38,146 nucleotides of DNA, taken from an uncultured Collinsella sp. GTDB taxonomy: Bacteria; Actinomycetota; Coriobacteriia; Coriobacteriales; Coriobacteriaceae. Positions 22,191 to 31,453 of the stretch are shown here, piece after piece. The notes beneath the pieces were generated by a model. It was not told the origin of the DNA. It saw only the letters and a program-made list of their open reading frames with translations, and did no database searches. Each line of letters begins with the position of its first letter. The first letter of the stretch is position 1. The stretch covers positions 1 through 38,146 of the forward strand of contig URNC01000003.1 of the NCBI GenBank assembly GCA_900549065.1, in the 5' to 3' direction. Position numbers and translations under genes: made by a program.

Positions 22191-24929
22191 GTGGCAGACG
22201 ATATCAACAATAACGAGGGTATGGACGAGGCCGGCGATGCCGGTATGCCCGATGATCTGAAGCGCCTGCTTGCCCGTGCTGAGCAGGGCGAGGACGGCGA
22301 CCCGGACGCCTATAACCCCGATGCCGATGATGATGAGGAAGAAGACGACGCCGAGCTCGAGGAGAGCTTTGGCGAAGTCGACCGTGGCGCCTCGGCCGGC
22401 GAGGATATCAACGGCGGCCAGCTCCAGATTTCGGAGTTCGGCCGCGAGATGAAGCAGTCGTTCATCGAGTATTCGATGTCGGTTATCACAGCGCGTGCCC
22501 TGCCGGACGTGCGCGACGGCTTAAAGCCGGTACACCGCCGCATCCTGTACGCGATGAACGAGAGCGGCATCTACCCCAACCGCCCACACAAAAAGTCGGC
22601 CTGGACGGTCGGCGAAGTTATCGGTAAGTACCACCCGCACGGTGACTCTGCGGTCTACGAGGCCATGGTCCGCCTGGCGCAGTGGTTCTCCATGCGCACG
22701 CCGCTCATCGACGGTCACGGCAACTTCGGCAACATCGATGGCGACGGCGCGGCGGCCATGCGTTACACCGAGAGCCGCCTGGCCAAGCCCGCCATGGAAC
22801 TGCTGCGTGACTTGCAGAAGGATACCGTCGACTGGCAGCCCAACTACGACGAATCGCTCGCCGAGCCCGTGGCACTGCCTGCGCGCTTCCCCAACCTGCT
22901 GGTCAACGGCAGCCAGGGCATCGCCGTCGGCATGGCCACCAACATCGCCCCGCATAACCTCACCGAGGCGATCGAGGCCACCTGCTACCTGATCGACAAC
23001 CCCGACGCCACCGTCGACGAGCTCATGCAGATCATGCCCGGTCCGGACTTCCCCACCGGCGCCATCATCATGGGCAGCGCCGGCATTAAGCAGAGCTACG
23101 AGACCGGCCGCGGCTCCATTACCGTGCGTGCCAAGGCACATGTGGAGTCCACCAAGACCGGCCGCAGCCGCCTGGTCTTTACCGAGATTCCCTACATGGT
23201 CAACAAGGGCACCCTGCAGGAGAAGATCGCCCAACTCGTCAACGACAAGCGCATTGAGGGCATCTCGGATATGCGCGATGAGTCCAACCAGAAGGGCATC
23301 CGTCTGGTCATCGAGCTCAAGAAGGGCGTCATTCCGCAGGTCGTGCTCAACAACCTGTATAAGTACACCTCGCTGCAGACGACCTTTGGCGCCAACAACC
23401 TGGCACTCGTCAACGGCGTTCCCAAATGCCTGAGCCTGCGCGAGATGCTGCAGCACTACATCGACCACCAGGTCGACGTCGTCACCCGCCGCACCCGCTT
23501 CGACCTTAAGAAGGCCCAGGCCCGCGCACATATCCTCGAGGGCTACCTGATGGCCCTTGACCATATCGACGAGGTCATCAGCATCATCCGCTCCTCGCAG
23601 ACCGACTCCGAGGCCAGCAGCCGACTGATCGAGCGCTTTGGCTTTACGCCCGAGCAGACCACGGCCATCCTCGAGATGAAGCTGCGCCGCCTGACCGGCC
23701 TGGAGCGCGACAAGATCCAAGAAGAGTTGGACGGCCTGCGCCGCGCCATCGCCTACTACGAGGACCTGCTGGCGCACGAGGAGAAGATTCTGGGCGTCAT
23801 CAAGGAAGAGATGCGCGAGATCTCCAAGAAGTTTGGCGACAAGCGCCGTACCGAAATCAGCCAGGTTGAGAAGGACCTGGATGTCGAGGACCTCATCGCC
23901 GACGAGGATATGGTCGTGACCATCACCCACACCGGCTACGTTAAGCGTATCCCAGTGGCTGCCTACCGTGCCCAGAAGCGCGGTGGCAAGGGCGTGTCGG
24001 GCGTCAACCTCAAAGAGGACGACGTTATCGATGAGATGTTCATCGCGTCCACGCACGAGTACGTGCTGTTCTTCTCGAGCAAGGGCAAGGTCTATCGCCT
24101 GAAGGTGCACGAGCTGCCGGTGGGTACGCGCCAGGCGCGCGGTACCGCGATCGTCAACCTGCTGCCCTTCGAGGAAGGCGAGAAGATCGCGAGCGTCATC
24201 AGCTGCCGCGAGTTCCCGGCCGACGAGTACCTGATGTTTGCCACCAAGAGCGGCATGGTCAAAAAGACCGTGATGAGCGCATATGACCGCAGCCGTCGCG
24301 ACGGCCTGATCGCTATCAACCTGCGTGACGACGACGCGCTGCTGAACGTGCGCCGCGTGCGCGAGGGCGACAAGATTATCCTGGCCACCACCGCGGGCAA
24401 GGCGATCATGTTCTCCGAGGAGCAGGTGCGCGCCACCGGCCGCGATACCAGCGGCGTTCGCGGTATCGGTCTGAAGGACGGCGTGAGCGTTCTGGGCATG
24501 GAAGTCACTAACGGCAACGGCGATCTATTCGTCATCACCGAGCGCGGCTACGGCAAGCGCACGCCGGTCGCGGACTACCCGGAGCAGAATCGCGGCGGCC
24601 AGGGCGTCTACACCATTCAAATGACCGAACGTAAGGGTAACCTCGCGGCCATGAAGACGGTGGGCCCGCAGCACGAGCTGTTCATCGTGACGGAGGGCGC
24701 GACGGTCATTCGCGTCAAGACCGACGAGATCAGCCAGACCGGCCGCGCCACCCAGGGCGTCAAGATGATGACCGTCGACGACAACGACCGCATCTGCGCC
24801 GTGGCCCGCATGACGGCCGCCAAAGAGAGGCCCGAAGGCGAAGCCACAGAAAACGGCTCTGCTTCCGAAGAAACCCCTGTCGATCTAGGCGACGGCAACG
24901 ACATGCCAGAAGATCTCCTAGACGAGTAA
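22191..24929 (+). CDS. gyrA: DNA gyrase subunit A
   Basis: A 912-residue DNA-cleaving subunit. The catalytic tyrosine is Tyr192 in AMRYTESRL. The quinolone pocket reads HPHGDSAVYEAM, with Ser153 and Glu157 at the positions of E. coli Ser83 and Asp87; these are ordinary Gram-positive-type residues, so no resistance mutation is seen. The C-terminal wrapping domain has the GyrA box as QKRGGKG. An acidic N-terminal extension of about 70 residues, with DDDEEEDDAELEE at 46-58, precedes the normal start, and the C-terminal tail is also acidic. The start is GTG 22191 with AGGAGG four bases upstream. It is separated from gyrB by 155 bases that carry a large palindrome. Confidence 0.97.
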   Translation: MADDINNNEGMDEAGDAGMPDDLKRLLARAEQGEDGDPDAYNPDADDDEEEDDAELEESFGEVDRGASAGEDINGGQLQISEFGREMKQSFIEYSMSVITARALPDVRDGLKPVHRRILYAMNESGIYPNRPHKKSAWTVGEVIGKYHPHGDSAVYEAMVRLAQWFSMRTPLIDGHGNFGNIDGDGAAAMRYTESRLAKPAMELLRDLQKDTVDWQPNYDESLAEPVALPARFPNLLVNGSQGIAVGMATNIAPHNLTEAIEATCYLIDNPDATVDELMQIMPGPDFPTGAIIMGSAGIKQSYETGRGSITVRAKAHVESTKTGRSRLVFTEIPYMVNKGTLQEKIAQLVNDKRIEGISDMRDESNQKGIRLVIELKKGVIPQVVLNNLYKYTSLQTTFGANNLALVNGVPKCLSLREMLQHYIDHQVDVVTRRTRFDLKKAQARAHILEGYLMALDHIDEVISIIRSSQTDSEASSRLIERFGFTPEQTTAILEMKLRRLTGLERDKIQEELDGLRRAIAYYEDLLAHEEKILGVIKEEMREISKKFGDKRRTEISQVEKDLDVEDLIADEDMVVTITHTGYVKRIPVAAYRAQKRGGKGVSGVNLKEDDVIDEMFIASTHEYVLFFSSKGKVYRLKVHELPVGTRQARGTAIVNLLPFEEGEKIASVISCREFPADEYLMFATKSGMVKKTVMSAYDRSRRDGLIAINLRDDDALLNVRRVREGDKIILATTAGKAIMFSEEQVRATGRDTSGVRGIGLKDGVSVLGMEVTNGNGDLFVITERGYGKRTPVADYPEQNRGGQGVYTIQMTERKGNLAAMKTVGPQHELFIVTEGATVIRVKTDEISQTGRATQGVKMMTVDDNDRICAVARMTAAKERPEGEATENGSASEETPVDLGDGNDMPEDLLDE

Positions 24930-24969
24930 GAGGCCCTAGCTGGTAGAAAATATCAGACACCATATATCG

Positions 24970-25002
24970 GCGGTCGGCGCACTGCGCGCCGACCGCTTTT
25001 TT
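24970..25002 (+). terminator. gyrA terminator
   Basis: An 11-bp perfect GC-rich stem, GCGGTCGGCGC (24970-24980) with its complement at 24986-24996, and six T residues. Its T-run is also the outer edge of the following inverted-repeat element. Confidence 0.94.
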
Positions 25003-25180
25003 GAAAACCTTGGGACCCCATGGTCGCTGGGCTGGCGAGATGGTTTTGGTTTGTCGCGAGTTCCGCACGCAAAGAAGGCCACTTAATGTGGCCTTCGTCT
25101 TGCGCAGGACTGTCCGAGCAGCAAACCAAAACCATCTCGCCAGCCCAGCGACCACCCCTCCCAAAGATTTTCAAAAAAGT
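24997..25180. repeat. Large inverted-repeat element after gyrA
   Basis: Arms at 25021-25053 and 25122-25154 are 33-bp perfect inverted copies (starting TGGTCGCTGGGCTGGCGAGA). Outside them the similarity continues with mismatches from TTTTTTGAAAAC to its partner ending at 25180. Inside, a smaller perfect hairpin, GAAGGCCAC-TTAAT-GTGGCCTTC (25074-25096), sits at the centre. The whole is about 184 bp and encodes nothing convincing. It resembles a MITE or a palindromic extragenic repeat. No target-site duplication is evident. Confidence 0.8.
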
Positions 25181-25182
25181 TG

Positions 25183-25212
25183 TTGACGCGCGCGTAACGA
25201 CTCGTCTAATAT
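25183..25212 (+). promoter_or_regulatory. tRNA cluster promoter
   Basis: TTGACG (25183-25188) and TAATAT (25207-25212) with an 18-base spacer. The predicted start is about eight bases before the first tRNA-Ile. Confidence 0.82.
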
Positions 25213-25226
25213 ATCCCTTGCGCGAT

Positions 25227-25303
25227 GGACCTGTAGCTCAGTTGGTTAGAGCGTCCGGCTGATAACCGGGAGGTCACAAGTTCGAATCTTGTCAGGTCCA
25301 CCA
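25227..25303 (+). tRNA. tRNA-Ile (GAT), copy 1
   Basis: 77 bases with encoded CCA. The acceptor GGACCTG pairs with CAGGTCC, the D-loop and TTCGAAT T-loop are normal, and the anticodon loop is CTGATAA. It is identical to copy 2. Confidence 0.97.
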
Positions 25304-25314
25304 CTTTCTTTCGC

Positions 25315-25359
25315 AATAAACACCCCAGCGAGAGCCGAGTCGCCGCTGGGGTGTTTATT
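25315..25359 (+). terminator. Long hairpin between tRNA-Ile and tRNA-Ala
   Basis: A 16-bp perfect stem (25315-25330 with 25344-25359) around a 13-base loop. Only a short TTTATT sequence follows, so it may be a weak terminator or an RNA-processing structure. Confidence 0.6.
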
Positions 25360-25370
25360 ACTGTCTCCGT

Positions 25371-25446
25371 GGGGGTTTAGCTCAGCTGGGAGAGCGCGGG
25401 CTTTGCAAGCCTGAGGTCAGGGGTTCGATCCCCCTAACCTCCACCA
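25371..25446 (+). tRNA. tRNA-Ala (TGC)
   Basis: 76 bases with encoded CCA. The acceptor GGGGGTT pairs with AACCTCC using one G-U pair. The anticodon loop TTTGCAA gives anticodon TGC. Confidence 0.97.
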
Positions 25447-25450
25447 TGAT

Positions 25451-25527
25451 GGACCTGTAGCTCAGTTGGTTAGAGCGTCCGGCTGATAACCGGGAGGTCA
25501 CAAGTTCGAATCTTGTCAGGTCCACCA
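25451..25527 (+). tRNA. tRNA-Ile (GAT), copy 2
   Basis: A base-for-base copy of the gene at 25227-25303, only four bases after tRNA-Ala. Flanking sequence is not duplicated beyond a few bases. Confidence 0.97.
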
Positions 25528-25541
25528 TCAAAACTGTGAAG

Positions 25542-25571
25542 AGCCCTGGGGCGTTGCCTCGGGGCTTTTTT
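25542..25571 (+). terminator. tRNA cluster terminator
   Basis: A 10-bp stem with two wobble pairs, AGCCCTGGGG (25542-25551) with CCTCGGGGCT (25557-25566), followed by T residues. Confidence 0.88.
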
Positions 25572-25599
25572 CTTGTCTGCGATAAATCTCATTTTGGTT

Positions 25600-25629
25600 T
25601 TGTGTGCTGTGCGAAAGATTGGGTAGTAT
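25600..25629 (+). promoter_or_regulatory. Possible promoter of the nuclease gene
   Basis: TTGTGT and TAGTAT separated by 18 bases, about 57 bases before the start codon. Each box has about two mismatches. Confidence 0.35.
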
Positions 25630-25686
25630 AGCTATTCAATGCGGCGACCTTGCCGCGTGTTAACCGCTACGTACCGGAGGTGTTCC

Positions 25687-26187
25687 ATGGTTCGTGTCGA
25701 CATAGAGACCATCGTCATGGCCGCCGGTCCCGTGCCATCGCTTATCGTGCTTCGCGAGCGCTGCAGCAAATCGGACTCGCCCGCGCCACTGCGTTCCCTT
25801 TCCATTCAAACTGGTTCGTTTGAAGCCGCTGCCATCAGCCGCGGCATCGATAGCGGCCGCGCCGAGCGCCCGATTACCCATGACCTGTTGCTCGATACTG
25901 TTGGCGCCCTGGGTGCCAAGCTCGAACGCATCGAAATCGTACGCGCCGAGCCGCCCGTGTTTTACGCGACGGTTGTCGTGTTGGCCGATGGCAACGAGCA
26001 TAAGATCGATGCGCGTCCCAGTGATGCCATTGCCCTTGCCGTGCGCAGCAATGCCCCCATGTTTGTGGAGGACGACATCATGAATCGCCTGGGCACCGTT
26101 TCTGCCCATGCCGAGGAAGTTGACGACGAGCGGGAGTTCGAGAAGTTCGACGAGTTCGTCCATACGCTCTCCCCCGATGACTTCTAA
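25687..26187 (+). CDS. Bifunctional nuclease family protein (DUF151)
   Basis: A 166-residue protein starting at the ATG at 25687 (MVRVDIETIVM), with GGAGG seven bases upstream; a longer in-frame reading from 25639 has no such support. The domain ends in IDARPSDAIALAVRSNAPMF, the family hallmark, and an acidic C-terminal tail follows. Members of this family have DNase and RNase activity in plants. Bacterial members are mostly uncharacterised, and the mycobacterial one has been tied to oxidative stress. It is first of a likely three-gene run with two unknown genes. It follows the tRNA terminator. Confidence 0.85.
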   Translation: MVRVDIETIVMAAGPVPSLIVLRERCSKSDSPAPLRSLSIQTGSFEAAAISRGIDSGRAERPITHDLLLDTVGALGAKLERIEIVRAEPPVFYATVVVLADGNEHKIDARPSDAIALAVRSNAPMFVEDDIMNRLGTVSAHAEEVDDEREFEKFDEFVHTLSPDDF

Positions 26188-26577
26188 ATGTGGGGCGGCC
26201 AGGCTGCGGAGCGTTCGCTGATGGCCGGCGGTATGTCGGCTGAGGCGGCGGCCATTGCGCGCGAGGCCCAGATGCGCTCGGAGGCTTCTGAGGCGGCTCG
26301 CATTGCCTATGTGACGCAGGCCCGCACGCTTCGCGAACGCCGCGGCTCGTTTATCAAGATGGTTGTCGTCTCCGCCCTTGTCGCGGCAATCTGCTCGCGC
26401 CTTCGTGGTACAGTTGGTGCGCTTGGGTTTTCGATCTCTACGGGCCTCGTGATCTGGGGTGTGGTCGATGCGGTCATGCTGACTAGTCAGATCAAGGTGC
26501 TCGACAAGCGCGCGATGGATATGATGCGCACCCGCGACGCTGCCGCTAAGATCGCCGCCGAGGCACAAGAACTGTAA
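26188..26577 (+). CDS. Small membrane protein of unknown function
   Basis: 129 residues if it starts at the ATG directly after the nuclease stop. An ATG at 26221 (MAGGMSAEAAA), preceded by GGAG, is an equally good choice. The N-terminal 55 residues are Ala/Glu/Arg-rich and helical. Two hydrophobic segments follow (MVVVSALVAAIC and GFSISTGLVIWGVVDAVML), then a charged helix with Lys, Arg and Ala. The pattern suggests a two-span membrane protein with cytosolic helical ends. The tight junction suggests co-translation with the nuclease. I do not recognise the family. Confidence 0.7.
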   Translation: MWGGQAAERSLMAGGMSAEAAAIAREAQMRSEASEAARIAYVTQARTLRERRGSFIKMVVVSALVAAICSRLRGTVGALGFSISTGLVIWGVVDAVMLTSQIKVLDKRAMDMMRTRDAAAKIAAEAQEL

Positions 26578-26607
26578 TGACGCCAGACTCGATGGGAAGG
26601 TCTAAAG

Positions 26608-27057
26608 ATGGCACAGGATATGCAGGATGCCGGTAACGTCTCCGCCGAGCTCGACGCCATGGTGTGCGATCTGATCGGCGCGTTCTTGGACGACCTTGCC
26701 GCCGGCGAAAACCCCGGCGTGGTCGTGGCAATTGAGGACGCCGCTTCCAACCGTTATCTGGCGGCGCTCGATGAGGATGGCGAAGAGGCGTGCCTCGAGG
26801 CGGCCACCAACTTTATCTCCGAGCACAAGATGGGTCTTAAGGACGAGGGCCTGGGCCGTATCGCCCGCTATGCCATCGGCTATACCGGCTGCGTCGAGAT
26901 TGACGGAGGCTGCCACGACGCTCTGCTCGTGAGCTTCTTTGAGACTACGCTCGAGAGCGGTTTTTCGGCATATGTGCTGTATGAGGGCATGGGCGCCGGC
27001 GATGGTTTTATGTGGAGCGACCCTGAACCTGCAGGTGAGGAAACCCCTCTCATCTAA
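26608..27057 (+). CDS. Acidic cytoplasmic protein of unknown function
   Basis: 149 residues, no membrane segment or signal peptide, strongly acidic, with four cysteines. The block LDDLAAGENPGVVVAIEDAA and a C-terminal SGFSAYVLYEGMGAG give it a globular look. The ATG at 26608 has GGAAGG about eight bases upstream. It lies 30 bases after the small membrane gene and 117 bases before typA, so it probably closes the nuclease gene run. No family recognised. Confidence 0.7.
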   Translation: MAQDMQDAGNVSAELDAMVCDLIGAFLDDLAAGENPGVVVAIEDAASNRYLAALDEDGEEACLEAATNFISEHKMGLKDEGLGRIARYAIGYTGCVEIDGGCHDALLVSFFETTLESGFSAYVLYEGMGAGDGFMWSDPEPAGEETPLI

Positions 27058-27174
27058 AATCGCTAAAATAAACGAGTTTTCGGTAAAAGGCTCAATATTC
27101 CCGCTGAGCGTTGTATCGCTGGGCGGGCCGCATACGCGTGCCGTTTGTATATGGATAGAAGATAGGGGAACTAC

Positions 27175-29013
<1,839 letters not shown>

Positions 29014-29041
29014 GCGCTGGGCTTTATAGCGACTAACAAGA

Positions 29042-29075
29042 AAGGGCGTCGACCATCGCGGTCGGCGCCCTTTTT
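29042..29075 (+). terminator. typA terminator
   Basis: A 13-bp stem with wobble pairs, AAGGGCGTCGACC (29042-29054) with GGTCGGCGCCCTT (29060-29072), followed by T residues. Confidence 0.9.
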
Positions 29076-29101
29076 GTGCAAGAGGATTGAGCTGGTCTGC
29101 G

Positions 29102-29134
29102 CCACCATAAAGGTGCCTGTCCCCTTTGTGGTGG
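29102..29134. repeat. REP-like hairpin containing GGTGCCTGTCCCC
   Basis: A 12-bp stem with one mismatch: CCACCATAAAGG (29102-29113) with CCTTTGTGGTGG (29123-29134). The core GGTGCCTGTCCCC (29112-29124) is a word I know as recurrent in many bacterial genomes, where it belongs to REP-type palindromes. It lies at the 3' end of the leftward bactofilin-like gene and may end its transcript. Confidence 0.55.
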
Positions 29135-29141
29135 TTGGCGG

Positions 29142-30287
29142 CTAAGCGGTGGGGAGTCCCGGCGTGTTAGCCGGCTGCTGCGGCTTGAGGTGGGCGTTGC
29201 GCCAGATGATTTGGATGATGTAGCCGAGTGTAAAGACGAAGGCCACGCCGCTGATGAAGTCGCCTACGAGGGGAAGCCCCGTGAGGGCGCCTGCGATCAC
29301 GCCGCCCACAGCCGCCATGGCGTAGCGGTTCTGTCTGTTTCCGACCATGCGCGCGATCGCGCACCCCGCAAAGGCGCTCGACACCAGTGCGATGCCAATA
29401 ACACCGCACAAGAGGGCTCCGGCAAGCGACAGACCGGCGATAGAGATAATCAGCAGTAGGACGGCGGGGACGATAGCAATCGTGCTCAGAAGACCGCTCA
29501 CCCACAGGGGCATGGGGTGCTGGTGGAGCATGCCGGCGGCGCTGGCAGTCGCACGCGGGAAGACGAGCTCGAGAAGCAGAGCGACAAAGCAGGTCGAGAG
29601 TGCCGCGGCGACGATACCGCCGATGACATCGTTAACGGTGGAAGTATCCTCGTTCTCGGTGCGGTCGATCTTGAGCGCGCCGACCTCGGCTCCCGCGGCG
29701 CGCTCGGGGTCCTCGGAGACGTGCGCGTTCACGGTGCCGGTGATGTGGGCGTTTTTGCCCAGGATGAGCTTGTCGGCCCAAACCTCAACATCGCCCTCGA
29801 CGGTGCCATCGATAGTCACCGTATCGCCCGCAAGCGCTGCCGACTTGGTGGAGCCGCGCAGGGCAACCGTTTCGCCTATCGCATAGAAACAGTTGGCGGT
29901 GCTGCCGGAATTGAGCACGACATGCTGGCCGGCAACGGTCGCACTGCCATCAACCGTAGTCTTGGCAATGTCGATGGTGCGCGCCGCCAAGCGGACGGCG
30001 CCGCCCACCGTGCAGTCGCGGATCGAGAGAGTATCGCCCGCGGCGATGATATCGCGGTCGATGGACGTATCGTCCAAGTTGAGGGCCTGACCTGCCCAGT
30101 ACAGGTCACCTTCGACGCCGGACGGATTGGCGTCATTGTCGGTCGCAAGTACGTTGCCTGCGGTGTCCGTGCCGGCGAACGACGCCGTGGGAAGCGCAGT
30201 GATCGCCAGTGCGATGAGCGCGAATGCCATAAGCAGGCAGCGACGCATCTTGTGTGACGGCGCCGCCGCGGTTTGATTGAGAGCCAT
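29142..30287 (-). CDS. Bactofilin-like (polymer-forming) membrane protein
   Basis: A 381-residue protein. Residues 14-38 are a signal peptide or first membrane segment (LLMAFALIALAITALPTASFAG). Residues 55-190 hold short repeating turns typical of a right-handed beta helix: GDLYWAGQALNLDD, IIAAGDTLSIRDCTVGGAVR, TIDGTVEGDVEVWADKLIL, as in bactofilins. From 225 on there are about four membrane spans ending in LGYIIQIIW. In this layout the beta domain would lie outside the cell, unlike cytosolic bactofilins. Similar proteins are usually annotated as polymer-forming cytoskeletal proteins. The ATG at 30287 has AAAGGA upstream. An inverted repeat, GTTAGGT with ACCTAAC, lies just before it. Confidence 0.72.
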   Translation of the reverse strand: MALNQTAAAPSHKMRRCLLMAFALIALAITALPTASFAGTDTAGNVLATDNDANPSGVEGDLYWAGQALNLDDTSIDRDIIAAGDTLSIRDCTVGGAVRLAARTIDIAKTTVDGSATVAGQHVVLNSGSTANCFYAIGETVALRGSTKSAALAGDTVTIDGTVEGDVEVWADKLILGKNAHITGTVNAHVSEDPERAAGAEVGALKIDRTENEDTSTVNDVIGGIVAAALSTCFVALLLELVFPRATASAAGMLHQHPMPLWVSGLLSTIAIVPAVLLLIISIAGLSLAGALLCGVIGIALVSSAFAGCAIARMVGNRQNRYAMAAVGGVIAGALTGLPLVGDFISGVAFVFTLGYIIQIIWRNAHLKPQQPANTPGLPTA

Positions 30288-30299
30288 GGTTGATCCTTT

Positions 30300-30326
30300 T
30301 GTTAGGTGTTCGGCATATACCTAACA
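30300..30326. promoter_or_regulatory. Candidate operator before the bactofilin-like gene
   Basis: Half-sites TGTTAGGT (30300-30307) and ACCTAACA (30319-30326) are perfect inverted copies with an 11-base gap. They share the TTAGGT/ACCTAA words of the palindromes at 8406 and 11910. Confidence 0.4.
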
Positions 30327-30394
30327 GGGTACCCAACGCGTGGGCGCTCTAAAAGAACCTCTTGGTTGCATTTCGAAGGGTCGTGCCGTGCTGT

Positions 30395-31084
30395 CTACTT
30401 TTTACGGTGCAAGAAGCGTGCGATATCTTCTTCGGTGGGGCTTTTGATGTCAAAGCGCAGCGAGAGCCAGCGCAGACCCATGGTCACGACAACGCATACG
30501 ACCAGCGCGGCGACATTGCTCATGATGCCGCTCATAACGAGACACACATAGCTTGTCGATCCGGCGATGGCGGCGATGGCATAAAAATTAGTACGTTGGA
30601 AAATGCCCGGAACCACGCCCATAAAGCCGTCGCGCAACATGCCGCCGCCCACCGCGGTGAAAAAACCCATCATGATGCACACCGCCGGCGCAAAGCCGTA
30701 GACCAGCGCCTTGTCTGCTCCAGTGGCGGCGTAGATGCCGACCGAGATGATGTCGAGCAGGGGAATGAGTTTTTCGGGTTTGTCGACGATTGCCGGGAAA
30801 ATATAGATGATGGCTGCCGTGGCAATGGAAAGCGGGAGTGCCATCGGCTGGTTGAGGATGTAGACGTTGCCCACCTGCAACGTCATGTCGCGCAAGAGAC
30901 CGCCGCCCAGACCGCAGACCACCGCGAGCGCGACCGCGCCCACCAGGTCGAGCTTGTGCTCGCGCGCAACCAGTACACCCGAGATCGATGCAGCGACGAC
31001 GGCGAACATCTCGAGCCAAAACGGGATGGCGACCATGGCATCCGAGGCATGTGAGGTAATGGTTACGGCAGCGACGACGGGCAA
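30395..31084 (-). CDS. TRIC-family trimeric cation channel (UPF0126)
   Basis: A 229-residue membrane protein with about seven hydrophobic segments. The two internally repeated motifs GLGGGLLRD (58-66) and GGGMLRD (146-152) are diagnostic for the bacterial homologues of TRIC potassium channels. The start is TTG 31084 with GAAGGA about eight bases upstream. The next in-frame ATG is at residue 17 and would cut the N-terminus before the first span. It is leftward, 69 bases upstream of the operator before the bactofilin-like gene, so possibly a separate unit. Ion preference cannot be read from sequence. Confidence 0.9.
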   Translation of the reverse strand: MPVVAAVTITSHASDAMVAIPFWLEMFAVVAASISGVLVAREHKLDLVGAVALAVVCGLGGGLLRDMTLQVGNVYILNQPMALPLSIATAAIIYIFPAIVDKPEKLIPLLDIISVGIYAATGADKALVYGFAPAVCIMMGFFTAVGGGMLRDGFMGVVPGIFQRTNFYAIAAIAGSTSYVCLVMSGIMSNVAALVVCVVVTMGLRWLSLRFDIKSPTEEDIARFLHRKK

Positions 31085-31364
31085 GATGGGGTCCTTCTGA
31101 TTGCAGGTTTAGACAATGCCCGTACATAGTACATGGTTGGCGGGCGTGGCGACCCTATTGCTCGGTAAACGGTCGGGACTGGGTGGGGGCGTAGGTACCA
31201 TGTTTGGGGATCTGGGTTGATGCTGAACGCGATGGGGGCGTGGCTGAATAGGAGGGATGTCCAAATTTTGAGCGGAGCTCAAAATTTATCCGGTCGGCTT
31301 ACGCCGACCGCGCTGCGCTAAAAACGCGCCACGGGCGCGTTTTCTTTACGCTCCGCGCCCTGGC

Positions 31365-31389
31365 GGGTTCGAATCCCTCCTCCTCCGCC
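31365..31389 (+). pseudogene. tRNA-Ser 3'-end fragment, inverted copy
   Basis: 25 bases identical to the T-arm and acceptor end of the intact tRNA-Ser(CGA) 65 bases away, but on the opposite strand. The last CCA base is lost (it reads GCCG). There is no D-arm or anticodon part. Such 3' ends are often left by integrases. Confidence 0.7.
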
Positions 31390-31411
31390 GTATTTGCTTG
31401 TAAGGGACTCA

Positions 31412-31442
31412 AAAGAAAAAAGCTCCCATTCTCGGGAGCTTT
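31412..31442 (-). terminator. Terminator of tRNA-Ser (CGA)
   Basis: A 9-bp stem, AAAGCTCCC (31419-31427) with GGGAGCTTT (31434-31442). On the minus strand a T-rich run follows. Confidence 0.88.
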
Positions 31443-31453
31443 CTCAATCTAAA

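Larger units (their letters stand above)
31085..31453. other. Gene-free region with tandem hairpins and a tRNA-Ser 3' remnant
   Basis: No credible gene. Three perfect hairpins follow one another: AAATTTTGAGC with its complement (31263-31287), CGGTCGGC-TTAC-GCCGACCG (31291-31310), and AAAACGCGCC-ACG-GGCGCGTTTT (31321-31343). A tRNA-Ser 3' copy follows at 31365-31389, then a terminator. Confidence 0.6.

Noticed and set aside
22590..22680. Possible fluoroquinolone-resistance change in gyrA (Glu where E. coli has Asp87)
   Set aside because: Glu is the normal residue in many Gram-positive GyrA proteins, and the neighbouring Ser is intact.
24953..25186. Two short frames across the large inverted repeat with mirror-like proteins
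   Set aside because: Both are readings of the palindrome arms, overlap terminator DNA and have no start signals.
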